This document shows, one piece after another, positions 25,573 to 35,807 of a DNA stretch of 64,000 nucleotides. The stretch is from Eilatimonas milleporae (GTDB lineage: Bacteria; Pseudomonadota; Alphaproteobacteria; Sphingomonadales; Kordiimonadaceae): NCBI RefSeq assembly GCF_003688555.1, contig NZ_REFR01000017.1:1-64000 (forward strand), read 5' to 3'. Made by a program: the position numbers and the translations under genes. Position 1 is the first letter of the stretch. Each line of letters starts with the position of its first letter. The notes under the pieces are model-generated. The model searched no databases, was not told where the DNA came from, and was given only the letters and a program-made list of their open reading frames with translations.

Positions 25573-25899
25573 TCAGACGTGGAAGCTTTCGCCGCAGCCG
25601 CAGCGGCCCTTTTCATTCGGGTTGGAAAAGGTAAAGCCCGTGCTGAACAGCCCGTCTTCCCAGTCCATTCTGGTACCCAGCAGAAACAACAGGGACTTGC
25701 GGTCCACATATACCTTGCAGCCCTTGTCTTCGACCATTTCATCATCCGGATCGATCTCGGTGACCAGATCGACGGTATAGCCCAGACCTGAACATCCGTA
25801 TTTGCTGGTGCCCAGGCGAATGCCCACCGCAGTGTCATCCTTGGCGATCAGGGCCTTGATGTGACCGGCCGCCTTATCGGTGATCTCTATGGCTGTCAT
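25573..25899 (-). CDS. sufA: A-type iron-sulfur carrier SufA/HesB-like
   Basis: A 108-aa protein with the three A-type cysteines: one in GTSKYGCSGLGY and two in the C-terminal CGCGESF. It accepts clusters from SufBCD and delivers them to apoproteins. ATG 25899 has AAGGATGGA upstream; longer starts at 25908 and 25938 are less likely. It is the last gene of the suf operon, 35 bases after sufT. Confidence 0.93.
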   Translation of the reverse strand: MTAIEITDKAAGHIKALIAKDDTAVGIRLGTSKYGCSGLGYTVDLVTEIDPDDEMVEDKGCKVYVDRKSLLFLLGTRMDWEDGLFSTGFTFSNPNEKGRCGCGESFHV

Positions 25900-25934
25900 G
25901 GTTTCCATCCTTGCATAACACAGTGAATGTGGGC

Positions 25935-26519
25935 TCACAGCATGCCGAGTTCAAGCCTGGCCTCGTCGCTCATCCGGTTCATGTCCCACGGCGGGTCCCA
26001 GACCAGATTGACCTCGGCCCCGTTCACGCCGGGAACCGAACAGACTTTCAGCTCCACTTCGCCGGGCATGGACTCGGCGACGGGGCAGTGCGGTGTGGTC
26101 AGTGTCATGGTCACGGTGACGCGGGCGGCATCGTCCACGTCCACCTCGTATACCAGACCCAATTCGTAGATATTGACCGGGATTTCCGGGTCGTAGATTT
26201 CGCGTAATGCTGCAATCACATCGGCCTCCAGATCGCCGCTGCTGGCGGTGGCGGGCTGAGGCTGATGGCGGATGTCGTCGCCGGTATTCGTCGTCGTCGG
26301 CGGTGCCGCGTCATGCGTGTCCTGCGGTTCTTCATCCGCACCGTCCAGAAACTTGTTCAGGAAATAGGTGCCTTCCTCCGCGTCCGAGACCACGGGACGG
26401 GCCGGTTTCGCCGGACTGGCATGCAGGGGCGTGTCGCTCTGATACGACGATGTCTGCGTATCCGTGCCGGGGGTGATGATGTCGCGTTTTTCGGTGCCGT
26501 CGGTCATGTCTGATCCCAT
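25935..26519 (-). CDS. sufT: SUF-associated DUF59/MIP18 protein SufT
   Basis: A 194-aa protein. The C-terminal 105 residues form the MIP18/DUF59 domain: DVIAALREIYDPEIPVNIYELGLVY, then TMTLTTPHCPVAESMPGEVE with the conserved cysteine, then VNLVWDPPWD. The first 90 residues are acidic, Thr/Pro-rich and probably disordered, longer than in many SufT proteins. SufT acts as an auxiliary maturation factor for Fe-S proteins. It starts three bases after the sufS stop. Confidence 0.92.
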   Translation of the reverse strand: MGSDMTDGTEKRDIITPGTDTQTSSYQSDTPLHASPAKPARPVVSDAEEGTYFLNKFLDGADEEPQDTHDAAPPTTTNTGDDIRHQPQPATASSGDLEADVIAALREIYDPEIPVNIYELGLVYEVDVDDAARVTVTMTLTTPHCPVAESMPGEVELKVCSVPGVNGAEVNLVWDPPWDMNRMSDEARLELGML

Positions 26520-26522
26520 GTC

Positions 26523-27779
26523 CTATCCAAACAGCTCAATCACTTTTTGCAGGCCGTCGGCCAGCTGGTCCACGTCCTTGCGTGTGTTGTAAAGGCCGAA
26601 ACTGACCCGTACCGTGCCCGGTATGCCGAAACGGTCCATGACCGGCTGCGCGCAGTGATGACCCGCGCGCACCGCAACGCCCTGCCGGTCCAGAATGGTA
26701 CCGATGTCATGGGGATGGGCGCATTCCATGACAAAGCTGATCAGGGCGCCTTTTTGCGTCCCTGTCAGCGGGTCCGGGCCGATAATTCGCAGCGAATTGA
26801 AACTGCTCAGCTTTTCCGTCGCATAATTGAGCAGATCCATCTCGTGGGCGTGCAGGGCGTCAAAATCCAGCTGCTTCAGATACTCGATCGCGGCGCCAAA
26901 GGCGATACCGCCGGCGATATTCGGGGTGCCGGCCTCGAACTTGTAAGGCAGATCGTTGTAGGTGGTGCCTTCAAAGCTAACGGTGGAGATCATATCCCCA
27001 CCGCCCTGCCAGGGCGGCATGGCGTCCAACAGGGCCTCCTTGCCGTAGAGCACGCCGATACCCGTGGGACCATACATCTTATGGGCGGAAAAGGCATAGA
27101 AATCCGCCTCCAGGGCCTGCATATCAAGCCGCATATGCGGTGCGGCCTGGCAGCCGTCAATCAGGGTGACCGCCCCGGCGCTATGCGCCAGATCGATCAT
27201 CTCCCCGACCGGCAGAACCGTACCGATGGAGTTGGAAATATGCGCCACCGCGACAAGTTTCGTACGCTCGTTCAGCAGGGCGCGGTAGGCATCCATATCC
27301 ACGGTGCCGTCATCCATGAGGGGCACGACCCGGATCACTGCGCCTTTTTCCTCTGCCAGCATCTGCCAGGGGACGATGTTAGAGTGATGTTCCAGCCATG
27401 TCAGGATGATTTCGTCGCCGGCACCGATATTCTGACGGCCCCATGTCTGCGCCACCAGATTGATTCCCTCGGTCGCACCGCGCACGAACAGGCATTCGCT
27501 GGCTGAACGTGCGTTGATAAAGGCCCGTGCCTTTTCCCGTGCTCCTTCATAGGCCTCTGTGGCGTCCTGGCTGAACTTGTAAACGCCCCTGTGAATGTTG
27601 GCGTAACTGTGTTCATACAAATCCACTTCCGCCGCAATGACGGAGCGTGGTTTCTGCGCGCTGGCCGCGGAATCCAGAAAGCTCAGTCGTTTGCCGTAAA
27701 CGGTTTCCGACAGGATCGGAAAATCCCGGCGGGCGGCTTCCACGTCAAAGGGCATGAATCTGGTCTGCGGCGCAGTCAT
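26523..27779 (-). CDS. sufS: Cysteine desulfurase SufS
   Basis: A 418-aa PLP enzyme that takes sulfur from cysteine and holds it as a persulfide. The PLP lysine is in SAHKMYGPTGIGVLYG, the catalytic cysteine is in RAGHHCAQPVMDRF, and TEGINLVAQTWG/LTWLEHHSN are class II (SufS) markers. The length is normal. It starts three bases after sufD and supplies sulfur to SufBCD. There is no sufE gene in this operon. Confidence 0.96.
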   Translation of the reverse strand: MTAPQTRFMPFDVEAARRDFPILSETVYGKRLSFLDSAASAQKPRSVIAAEVDLYEHSYANIHRGVYKFSQDATEAYEGAREKARAFINARSASECLFVRGATEGINLVAQTWGRQNIGAGDEIILTWLEHHSNIVPWQMLAEEKGAVIRVVPLMDDGTVDMDAYRALLNERTKLVAVAHISNSIGTVLPVGEMIDLAHSAGAVTLIDGCQAAPHMRLDMQALEADFYAFSAHKMYGPTGIGVLYGKEALLDAMPPWQGGGDMISTVSFEGTTYNDLPYKFEAGTPNIAGGIAFGAAIEYLKQLDFDALHAHEMDLLNYATEKLSSFNSLRIIGPDPLTGTQKGALISFVMECAHPHDIGTILDRQGVAVRAGHHCAQPVMDRFGIPGTVRVSFGLYNTRKDVDQLADGLQKVIELFG

Positions 27780-27782
27780 GGT

Positions 27783-29108
27783 TTAGTGTGTCTCCTCTGG
27801 CGCGTCTTCGGGTGTATCATCCGCCTTTGGAATCGGCCGGTCGTGACGCGCCGCCATCCACGCCTCGATCCGGTCGCGGATCAGGGCGGCAAGGCCCGCG
27901 GGCGCTGTGCGGACAAGGGCATCGGCGGTAAAGGCTTCGACAAGCATTTGCCGGGCCGTGACCGGGGCGACCCCGCGCGAGGTCAGGTAAAAAAGCGCCT
28001 TTTCATCCAGCTGTCCGACCGTGGCGCCGTGACCGCATTTCACATCGTCGGCGAAGATTTCCAATTCCGGTTTCGCGTTGGCTTCGCCCGTCCGGTCGAA
28101 AACAAGCGCCTTGAAGGACTGGTTGGCATCCGTGCCCTGTGCGTCCCGGTCCACGCGAACCTTGCCCTGAAAGGCGGTCTTGCCGCGGCTGTCGGCGATG
28201 GCCCGCACCACTTGGTCGCTGGTGGCGTTGGGGACGGCATGCGTCACCCGTGTGATCATGTCATGGACCTGCCCTGTGGCAGCCAGCGTGATGCCGTCAA
28301 TGGTGGCATCGGCCTCTTCGCCCAGAAGACGGACATGCGCCTCGAACCGGGCGGCCTTTCCGCCAAGGGAAACGGCCATCGACCGATAGGCGCCTTCCGC
28401 GTCGACGGAAACATGGATCTGTCCGGTGTGGAGGGCATTGGGACCGTCTTCGACAAAATGGGTATGGGTCAGGACCGCACCCTCTGAAACACGCGCCTGA
28501 AGAACACTGTTCGTCCAGTAGGCATCATCGTCACCGCTGAAATGTTCGATCACATTCAGTGTCGATCCTTCGCCCAGTTCGATGACATGGCGCGGATGAA
28601 CGGCCGTGCGCCCGCTTTGCGTCATGATGTGGTGGATGAGCACCGGTTCCTCGATCTCGACCCCGGCCGGGATCGACAGCACCATGCCGTCGCGCATCAG
28701 CGCGGTGTTGAGCAGGGTGACGGCATCATTGCCGCGCATCAGTTCGCCGACGCGGGCTTCGTTGCTCATGAAATGATTGACCAGCGGGCGGATGCTCGCT
28801 GCCTGCCACAGGTCGCCGAGATCGCTCAGATCTTCGGAATAGCGCCCGTTGACAAAGACAAGACGCGCGGCAGCCTCGTCCACCAGCGGCGGGATGGCCG
28901 GTGCGTGGGCTGCTGGTTTGGCGGGGTCAAAAGCCGCCTCGCGAACCGGTGACAGGTCCATATAGCGCCAATCCTCGCTGCGGACCGACGGCAGGCCGAT
29001 GGCGCGGATGGTTTTGAAGGCCTGCTGCCGCAGGGTATCGGCGCCGGGCACGATACCGTGCAGATCGGCGATTTGCTTTTCATAAGCGGTAAACACGGAA
29101 TCTGGCAT
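27783..29108 (-). CDS. sufD: Fe-S cluster assembly protein SufD
   Basis: A 441-aa beta-helix scaffold partner of SufB. Typical features are the N-terminal LPSVRSEDWRYMDLSP, the middle GEGSTLNVIEHFSGDD, and the C-terminal DDVKCGHGATVGQLDEKALFYLTSRGV with the conserved CxHG near the SufB interface. The C-terminal tail is charged. It lies 112 bases downstream of sufC, the largest gap in the operon. Confidence 0.95.
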   Translation of the reverse strand: MPDSVFTAYEKQIADLHGIVPGADTLRQQAFKTIRAIGLPSVRSEDWRYMDLSPVREAAFDPAKPAAHAPAIPPLVDEAAARLVFVNGRYSEDLSDLGDLWQAASIRPLVNHFMSNEARVGELMRGNDAVTLLNTALMRDGMVLSIPAGVEIEEPVLIHHIMTQSGRTAVHPRHVIELGEGSTLNVIEHFSGDDDAYWTNSVLQARVSEGAVLTHTHFVEDGPNALHTGQIHVSVDAEGAYRSMAVSLGGKAARFEAHVRLLGEEADATIDGITLAATGQVHDMITRVTHAVPNATSDQVVRAIADSRGKTAFQGKVRVDRDAQGTDANQSFKALVFDRTGEANAKPELEIFADDVKCGHGATVGQLDEKALFYLTSRGVAPVTARQMLVEAFTADALVRTAPAGLAALIRDRIEAWMAARHDRPIPKADDTPEDAPEETH

Positions 29109-29220
29109 AAGTCGTCTTCTTCATTCTGATCATGGAAACCCTGGGCGCACGCCCCACCGCCGGCCGGGAGGCCCCGCCACGGATCGGCGGGCCGGTAAAG
29201 CGATGGTGTCGCGTACAGCT

Positions 29221-29958
29221 TCAGGCTACCGCCGCGTACCCTTTTTCTTCCAGTTCCAAGGCCAGGTCCTTGCCACCCGAACGCACAATGCGACCGTTCG
29301 CCATGACATGCACCCGGTCCGGCTGTACGTAGTCCAGCAGGCGTTGATAATGGGTGATCAGCAGAATGCAAGTATCGTCCCGCCGCTGGGCGTTGATGCC
29401 GCCGGCAACGACTTTCAGGGCGTCGATGTCAAGCCCCGAATCGGTTTCATCCAGAACGGCGAAGGCCGGATCCAGAACAGCCATCTGCACCATTTCATTG
29501 CGCTTTTTCTCGCCGCCGGAAAAGCCGACATTGACGAACCGTTTCAGCATCTCGGGGTCCATCTGAAGGTCCGCGGCCTTGGCGCGGATCAGCTTCATGA
29601 AATCGGCGGCCGACATGTCGTCCTCGCCGCGATACTTTCGTACCGAATTCAAAGCCGTGCGCATGAAGTTCAGGTTGGAGACACCGGGAATTTCCACCGG
29701 ATACTGGAAGCCGAGAAACAGTCCTTCGCCGACACGCTCATGCGGTTCCAGATCCAGCAGGTCCTTGCCTTTGAACGTGATGCTTCCGTCCGTTATTTCA
29801 TAGCCGTCGCGGCCCGCGATGGCCGCCGCCAGAGTGGATTTGCCGGCACCGTTCGGCCCCATGATGGCGTGGACTTCGCCCGCATTCATCTCAAGGCTCA
29901 ATCCCTTCAGGATGGCCTTGCCGTCCACGGCCACATGCAGATTATCGATTTTCAACAT
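29221..29958 (-). CDS. sufC: Fe-S cluster assembly ATPase SufC
   Basis: A 245-aa ABC-type ATPase. Walker A is GPNGAGKSTLAAAIAG, the signature is FSGGEKKRNEM, and Walker B is FAVLDETDSGLDIDALK, exactly as in SufC. It powers the conformational change of the SufB-SufD scaffold and has no membrane partner. It starts 28 bases after sufB. Confidence 0.97.
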   Translation of the reverse strand: MLKIDNLHVAVDGKAILKGLSLEMNAGEVHAIMGPNGAGKSTLAAAIAGRDGYEITDGSITFKGKDLLDLEPHERVGEGLFLGFQYPVEIPGVSNLNFMRTALNSVRKYRGEDDMSAADFMKLIRAKAADLQMDPEMLKRFVNVGFSGGEKKRNEMVQMAVLDPAFAVLDETDSGLDIDALKVVAGGINAQRRDDTCILLITHYQRLLDYVQPDRVHVMANGRIVRSGGKDLALELEEKGYAAVA

Positions 29959-29986
29959 CGCTCTTCAGTCCTTAAAACAATCAAAA

Positions 29987-31456
<1,470 letters not shown>

Positions 31457-31531
31457 GATCCATTTACTCCTTCAAAGTTCCGTGCCCGACCTTGACGGCC
31501 TGCACCGGATCACTGGAAATACAGTGCAAAA

Positions 31532-32050
31532 TCACCGGGGCCCTGCGGCTCCGTTCTCCACCCCGTCGTCACTGTCCGGTGTGTTCGGTGCGGGCTGCCC
31601 CGCAGCGGGCATCGCCTCGAACATGGCCGGCGCAAAGGTGCCGGGCGCCGGGGGTGCCATCACATCCTTCAGCTTGACGGTATCAAGTGCGGTCCGGATG
31701 GCTGTGTTGATATGCTGCCAATGCGGCCTGACCTGGCAGAAACTGTCATAACAGCAGTCGTTCGAACTGGTGTCGGAACAGTTGGTCAGCGCGATGGGAC
31801 CGTCAATCGCCTCGACAATATCGGCCAGCGAAATGGTGTCCGTCCCGCGTGTCAGTGAAAACCCGCCTTTCAGACCGCGATGCGACGTCAGAAGATCGGC
31901 GCGGCTGAGGGCATTCAATATTTTTGAAACCGTTGTCACAGGCATGCGGCTTGCCTCTGCCAGAGACTGCGCGTTGACACGCACATCGCTCCTGGCCACC
32001 TCGACCATGAGGACAACGGCATAATCGGCAAGATTGGTCAGCCGGATCAA
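31532..32050 (-). CDS. Rrf2-type SUF regulator
   Basis: A 172-aa regulator from the TTG start I favour. RLTNLADYAVVLMVEVAR and AEASRMPVTTVSKILNALSRADLLTSHRGLKGGFSL form the Rrf2 winged HTH. The cluster-ligand region is CSDTSSNDCCYDSFC, as in alphaproteobacterial SUF-operon regulators. TTG 32050 is preceded by GGGAG seven bases upstream and brings the N-terminus into register with IscR-type proteins; the longer ATG form (32104) has 18 extra basic residues. The C-terminal tail (about 120-172) is Pro/Ala-rich. It probably senses Fe-S status and represses sufB-A. Confidence 0.88.
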   Translation of the reverse strand: MIRLTNLADYAVVLMVEVARSDVRVNAQSLAEASRMPVTTVSKILNALSRADLLTSHRGLKGGFSLTRGTDTISLADIVEAIDGPIALTNCSDTSSNDCCYDSFCQVRPHWQHINTAIRTALDTVKLKDVMAPPAPGTFAPAMFEAMPAAGQPAPNTPDSDDGVENGAAGPR

Positions 32051-32148
32051 CTGGTTGCTCCCATTGTATCGCTTCCTGTGCCCGCAGTTTATCGCTCGCG
32101 GCAAAAAGCATTGTTTTCAGCCCGAAAATTCGGTGCTGGCTTAAACAT

Positions 32149-32161
32149 GACTTGTTTAGTC
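32149..32161 (-). promoter_or_regulatory. IscR type-1-like operator upstream of rrf2-suf
   Basis: GACT-TGTTT-AGTC followed by GG on the plus strand fits the core of the IscR type-1 site (GACT-N5-AGTC). It overlaps another inverted repeat, TAAACA-TGACT-TGTTTA (32142-32158). It lies about 100 bases upstream of the regulator start. The flanking bases do not fully match the enterobacterial consensus. Confidence 0.5.
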
Positions 32162-32425
32162 GGAATTCATATGGTCGCTTCGCCGCCCAGAGTCAAACCT
32201 TTTGGCTTTTGAAGCCCGAAAAAAGGTTATGTCCGGAAATAGCGCGACGTGCTGCCGCAGAGCCCGCATCCATGCGGCTGTACCGTTGACCTTGGCCCGG
32301 TCAATCGATCAGTCTACACCCTGTCGGGGCGGACTGTCTGCCATGGCCCCGGCCAGCATGGCGGAAGACCGTATAAACAGGTGCCGCAGGCATGGCAAGG
32401 CATCGGATCGGGGGGGGGCCGGCGA

Positions 32426-33385
32426 ATGGACGACAATCTTAGTCTGTACGAGAAGGCATATTTCCTGCGGGCGTTCGAAATGGCCGTTGCATCCGCCTTT
32501 GATGCAGGCCGTGTGCCCGGACTTGTTCATCTGTCCAACGGGTCGGAATTCCTGGCCCTGGCGGTTGCCGCCGCCCTGGACCGGAACACGGACCGGGTGA
32601 CGGCGTCCCACCGCTGCCATGCCATTGCCCTGGCGCTGGGTGCCGATCCGCTGCGCGTGGCGTGTGAGATCCTTGGCCGGGCGGACGGTCTGTCCGGTGG
32701 CCTGGCGGGGACCCAGCACCTGATTGCGCCTGAAACCGGCCTGCTGGCTGCCAATGGTATCGTCGGCGGCCAGGTGCCGCTGGCCGCCGGCGCGGCGCTG
32801 GCCGCGAAAACCCGGAAGACAGGCGGTATGGCGGCGGTGCTTTTCGGCGATGGGGCGGCCAATCAGGGTGCCGTGATGGAAACCATGAATCTGGCCGCCG
32901 CGCTGCGGTTGCCGCTTCTGTTCATTCTGGAGAATAACGGCATTGCCCAGGCGACATCGGCGACCGCTGCCACGGGAGGGCGCAGCCTGACCGCGCGGGC
33001 ACGTGGATTTTCCATGGCCGTCGAACAGGCGGACGGCACTCAGCCGGACCGGCTTGTGCAGATTGTCGAACGTCTGGCGGGCTATTGCCGTACCACACTG
33101 GAACCGGCTTTTCTGGAAGTCCACGTGCCGCGCCTGACAGGGCACTATCACGGGGCTTCATCCGTGGTGGCGGAGGCATCTGAGGAGCGCGGGTGTCCAG
33201 CGGATCCGCTGACAATGTTCAGGGAGCGCTTGCCGGGCCCGGACAGGTCCGAGGCCGACCTGTTGGCCCTGGAAGAGCGTATATCCGCCCGCGCCCGCGC
33301 GGTTCTCGACGATGCCTGCCGCCGGCCCCCGGCGGAGCCTGGCGCCCTGACACGCTGGCAGGCGACGCTGGAACCCGTGCAATGA
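32426..33385 (+). CDS. 2-oxoacid dehydrogenase E1 component, alpha subunit
   Basis: A 319-aa thiamine-diphosphate enzyme subunit. The TPP motif is GDGAANQGAVMETMNLAAALRLPLLFILENN, preceded by LSGGLAGTQHLIAPETG and followed by GHYHGASS, the E1 alpha pattern of pyruvate/acetoin dehydrogenases. ATG 32426 gives the normal N-terminus after a G-rich ribosome site; upstream frame to 32249 is not protein-like. It overlaps the beta subunit gene by four bases. No E2 or E3 gene is adjacent, so the substrate (pyruvate, acetoin or other) is open. Confidence 0.88.
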   Translation: MDDNLSLYEKAYFLRAFEMAVASAFDAGRVPGLVHLSNGSEFLALAVAAALDRNTDRVTASHRCHAIALALGADPLRVACEILGRADGLSGGLAGTQHLIAPETGLLAANGIVGGQVPLAAGAALAAKTRKTGGMAAVLFGDGAANQGAVMETMNLAAALRLPLLFILENNGIAQATSATAATGGRSLTARARGFSMAVEQADGTQPDRLVQIVERLAGYCRTTLEPAFLEVHVPRLTGHYHGASSVVAEASEERGCPADPLTMFRERLPGPDRSEADLLALEERISARARAVLDDACRRPPAEPGALTRWQATLEPVQ

Positions 33386-34380
33386 GCGCGCCCATGAGCG
33401 ATACGGCACCGACAATCCGTACGGCCTTGAACGACGCACTGCATGCCCATATGCGGCGTGATCCCGACATTGTTCTGATCGGCGAGGATATCGGTGCCGG
33501 CGGCGGTGTTTTCGGGGTGAGCGCAGGCCTTCTGGACAGTTTCGGACCCACCCGCGTGATGGACATGCCCATCAGTGAAAGCGCTTTTGTCGGTATGGCT
33601 GTGGGGGCGTCCGCCTGCGGCCTGAAGCCGGTGGTTGAGATCATGTTTTGCGATTTCATGGGCGTGTGCTTTGACCAGATACTCAACCAGGCCGCCAAAA
33701 TGCGCTTCCTGTCGGATGGGCGGCTGTCTTTGCCGCTGGTGATCCGGACCACGATGGGGGCCGGCGATGGGTCGGCCGCCATGCACAGCCAGTCTCTGCA
33801 CGGCCTGGTGGCCCAGATTCCGGGTCTGCGTGTTGCCTGCCCGGCGACGTCCGGCGATGCGGTTACAGCACTTGCGGCGGGTCTGCACGGTCCCGATCCG
33901 CTCGTGATGTTCGAACATCGCGGCCTTTATGACAGTCCGGGGTATGCGGTGGCGGCTGATGCGGCCGATTTGCCCTTTGGCGCGGCACGTGTGGCCCGGC
34001 ACGGCGAGGATGTGACAGTGGTGGCCCTGTCGGCGATGGTGGCGGAAAGCCTGGCGGCGGCTGACTGTCTGGAAGGTGACGGCATTTCCGCCGAAGTCAT
34101 CGACCTGCGCACCGCAAGCCCGATTGACGGCACAACCGTCGTCGATAGTGTGGGACGCACAGGACGCTTGCTCGTGGTTGACGGGGGGGCCGCCTTCGGC
34201 GGGGTGGCGGATGCGGTGGTCAGTCTTGTGGCACGCAGGGCATTCGCGGCCCTCAAGGCACCGCCGGCCACGCTGACGCCCCCGCACACGCCGGTGCCCT
34301 ATGCCCGTGAGCTTGAGGCGGCCTGGCTGCCCTCGGCTGATGCGGTTTCCGCTGCCGTCCGGGCACTGATGGCGGACTGA
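33382..34380 (+). CDS. 2-oxoacid dehydrogenase E1 component, beta subunit
   Basis: A 332-aa transketolase-like beta subunit. Typical blocks are LNDALHAHMRRDPDIVLIGEDIG, GVSAGL, MPISESAFVGMAVGASACGLKPVVEIMFCDFM, then PLVIRTTMGAGDGSAAMHSQSLHGLVAQIPGLRVACPATSGDA and LVVDGGAAFGGVADAV. ATG 33382 overlaps the alpha stop (ATGA), with a second ATG four codons on. With the alpha subunit it decarboxylates a 2-oxo acid and passes the acyl group to an E2 encoded elsewhere. Confidence 0.9.
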   Translation: MSAPMSDTAPTIRTALNDALHAHMRRDPDIVLIGEDIGAGGGVFGVSAGLLDSFGPTRVMDMPISESAFVGMAVGASACGLKPVVEIMFCDFMGVCFDQILNQAAKMRFLSDGRLSLPLVIRTTMGAGDGSAAMHSQSLHGLVAQIPGLRVACPATSGDAVTALAAGLHGPDPLVMFEHRGLYDSPGYAVAADAADLPFGAARVARHGEDVTVVALSAMVAESLAAADCLEGDGISAEVIDLRTASPIDGTTVVDSVGRTGRLLVVDGGAAFGGVADAVVSLVARRAFAALKAPPATLTPPHTPVPYARELEAAWLPSADAVSAAVRALMAD

Positions 34381-34398
34381 AGGACAGGGAGGTATGGG

Positions 34399-35088
34399 AT
34401 GATGCCGCACACACAGGCAGGAACGAACGTACAGGGCAAAAAGATACGTGTCTGGGATTTGCCCACACGACTGTTTCACTGGTCCCTGGCGGTGCTGTTC
34501 TGCATTTCGGCCTATTCCGGCTTTCAGGACAAATTCGACGGATATGACCGCATCCATTCATGGAGCGGCGTGGCCATCCTGTGCCTTCTGGCCTGGCGCC
34601 TGGTTTGGGGGCTTGTCGGCAGCGATACGGCGCGGTTTTCCCGCTTTGTCACCGGTCCGCGCGCGGTCGTGCGGTATCTGAAATCGCTAGGTCGTCCAGG
34701 CCATGATATTGTCGGACACAGTCCGCTTGCGGCCTGCTCCGTGCTGTTGATGCTGATCCTGCTGACGTCGCAGGCGGTGATGGGCCTCTTCGCCACGGAC
34801 GGCATGTTTTTCGACGGTCCGCTCGCGGGTGAGGTGTCGTCCAAACTGCGCGGGGACCTGACCGGTCTGCACCGCACGCTGGGGGTTGTCCTGATCGGCT
34901 TGGCGTGCGTTCACGTGGCCGCTGTTCTGTTGTATCTGATTGTCAAAAGAACCGATCTGATCAGCCCGATGATCACGGGCAAAAAGCGGACGGGGCCGGA
35001 AAAAACGCCGCCCCGGATGATCAGTCCCTGGGCGGCGCTGGTGATTTTTGTGCCGATTGCCCTCGCCCTGACACGCTGGCTGCTATAG
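34399..35088 (+). CDS. Cytochrome b561-type membrane protein
   Basis: A 229-aa membrane protein with WDLPTRLFHWSLAVLFCISAYSGF, the opening of Ni/Fe-hydrogenase-type cytochrome b561 proteins. Four haem-bundle helices follow, with histidines in RIHSWSGV, LHRTLGV and CVHVAAVLLY, and then a fifth C-terminal helix. It is likely a quinol- or thiol-linked b-type carrier in the inner membrane. It is convergent with a cytochrome c' gene, a frequent partner. It starts 18 bases after the E1 beta stop, so it may be read from the same transcript. Confidence 0.9.
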   Translation: MMPHTQAGTNVQGKKIRVWDLPTRLFHWSLAVLFCISAYSGFQDKFDGYDRIHSWSGVAILCLLAWRLVWGLVGSDTARFSRFVTGPRAVVRYLKSLGRPGHDIVGHSPLAACSVLLMLILLTSQAVMGLFATDGMFFDGPLAGEVSSKLRGDLTGLHRTLGVVLIGLACVHVAAVLLYLIVKRTDLISPMITGKKRTGPEKTPPRMISPWAALVIFVPIALALTRWLL

Positions 35089-35149
35089 CGCGCCGGGGTA
35101 TCGATGTCGGCTGACAGTGGAGAGGCTATCGCCCGGATCAGTCTCGGCG

Positions 35150-35623
35150 TCAGTCTTTCCGGTACTCGTCATGACAACTTTTGCAGCTGCCGCCCACCTT
35201 TTTGAAGGCCGCCGCAATGGCCGCTCTGTCGCCGCTTTGTGCCGCTTCGGCCAGGGCGGCGGTGTCCGCTTCGAATGTGGCAAGACGCGCGGAAAAATCG
35301 CTCCAGTTTTCCCAGACGGCATCCCTGGCGTCGGTTGCGCCGTCCTCTCCGCGTGTGTCCTTTTCAAATGCGCCTGCCGCCATGCTGGCTGCGGTGGCCA
35401 GCGCTTCCGCGTGGCCGGCAATCTGATCCGCAGGGGCGGAAACCTCACCGCGCAGGTTCAACATGACATTCAGGAAGGAATATTTCACCACTTCCATAAG
35501 GTTATGCCGGTACTGGCCCTGTGGTGACCGCTCCTTGTCGTTGCCGTCGGCGATGGTGGCGACAGGTGCGGCGAGAAGCAGGACGCCGGCGGCGCCGGCA
35601 AGAAGATGCTTGCGTGTCAGCAT
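35150..35623 (-). CDS. Cytochrome c'
   Basis: A 157-aa protein with a signal peptide (residues 1-25, LLAGAAGVLLLAAPVATIADG), a four-helix cytochrome body and the haem site CKSCHDEYR at the extreme C-terminus, exactly the cytochrome c' layout. It is a periplasmic five-coordinate haem protein, often linked to NO binding. Its stop faces the b561 stop, 61 bases away. Confidence 0.92.
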   Translation of the reverse strand: MLTRKHLLAGAAGVLLLAAPVATIADGNDKERSPQGQYRHNLMEVVKYSFLNVMLNLRGEVSAPADQIAGHAEALATAASMAAGAFEKDTRGEDGATDARDAVWENWSDFSARLATFEADTAALAEAAQSGDRAAIAAAFKKVGGSCKSCHDEYRKD

Positions 35624-35807
35624 GATTGGTCCCCTTTTGGCTGAAATGGCTGGAAACGGGAAATATGGTGTTCTGACAAATACAGAGGCCGCGTGTGATA
35701 CAAACGGCAGAGCGCAGTGTAACTCAACAGCATATTTAGGCCAGCAGGGATTTTTGACCAGCCGGGCACGGTATTTTGCCGGCCGTAAGTATTATTATCA
35801 GCGCAGT

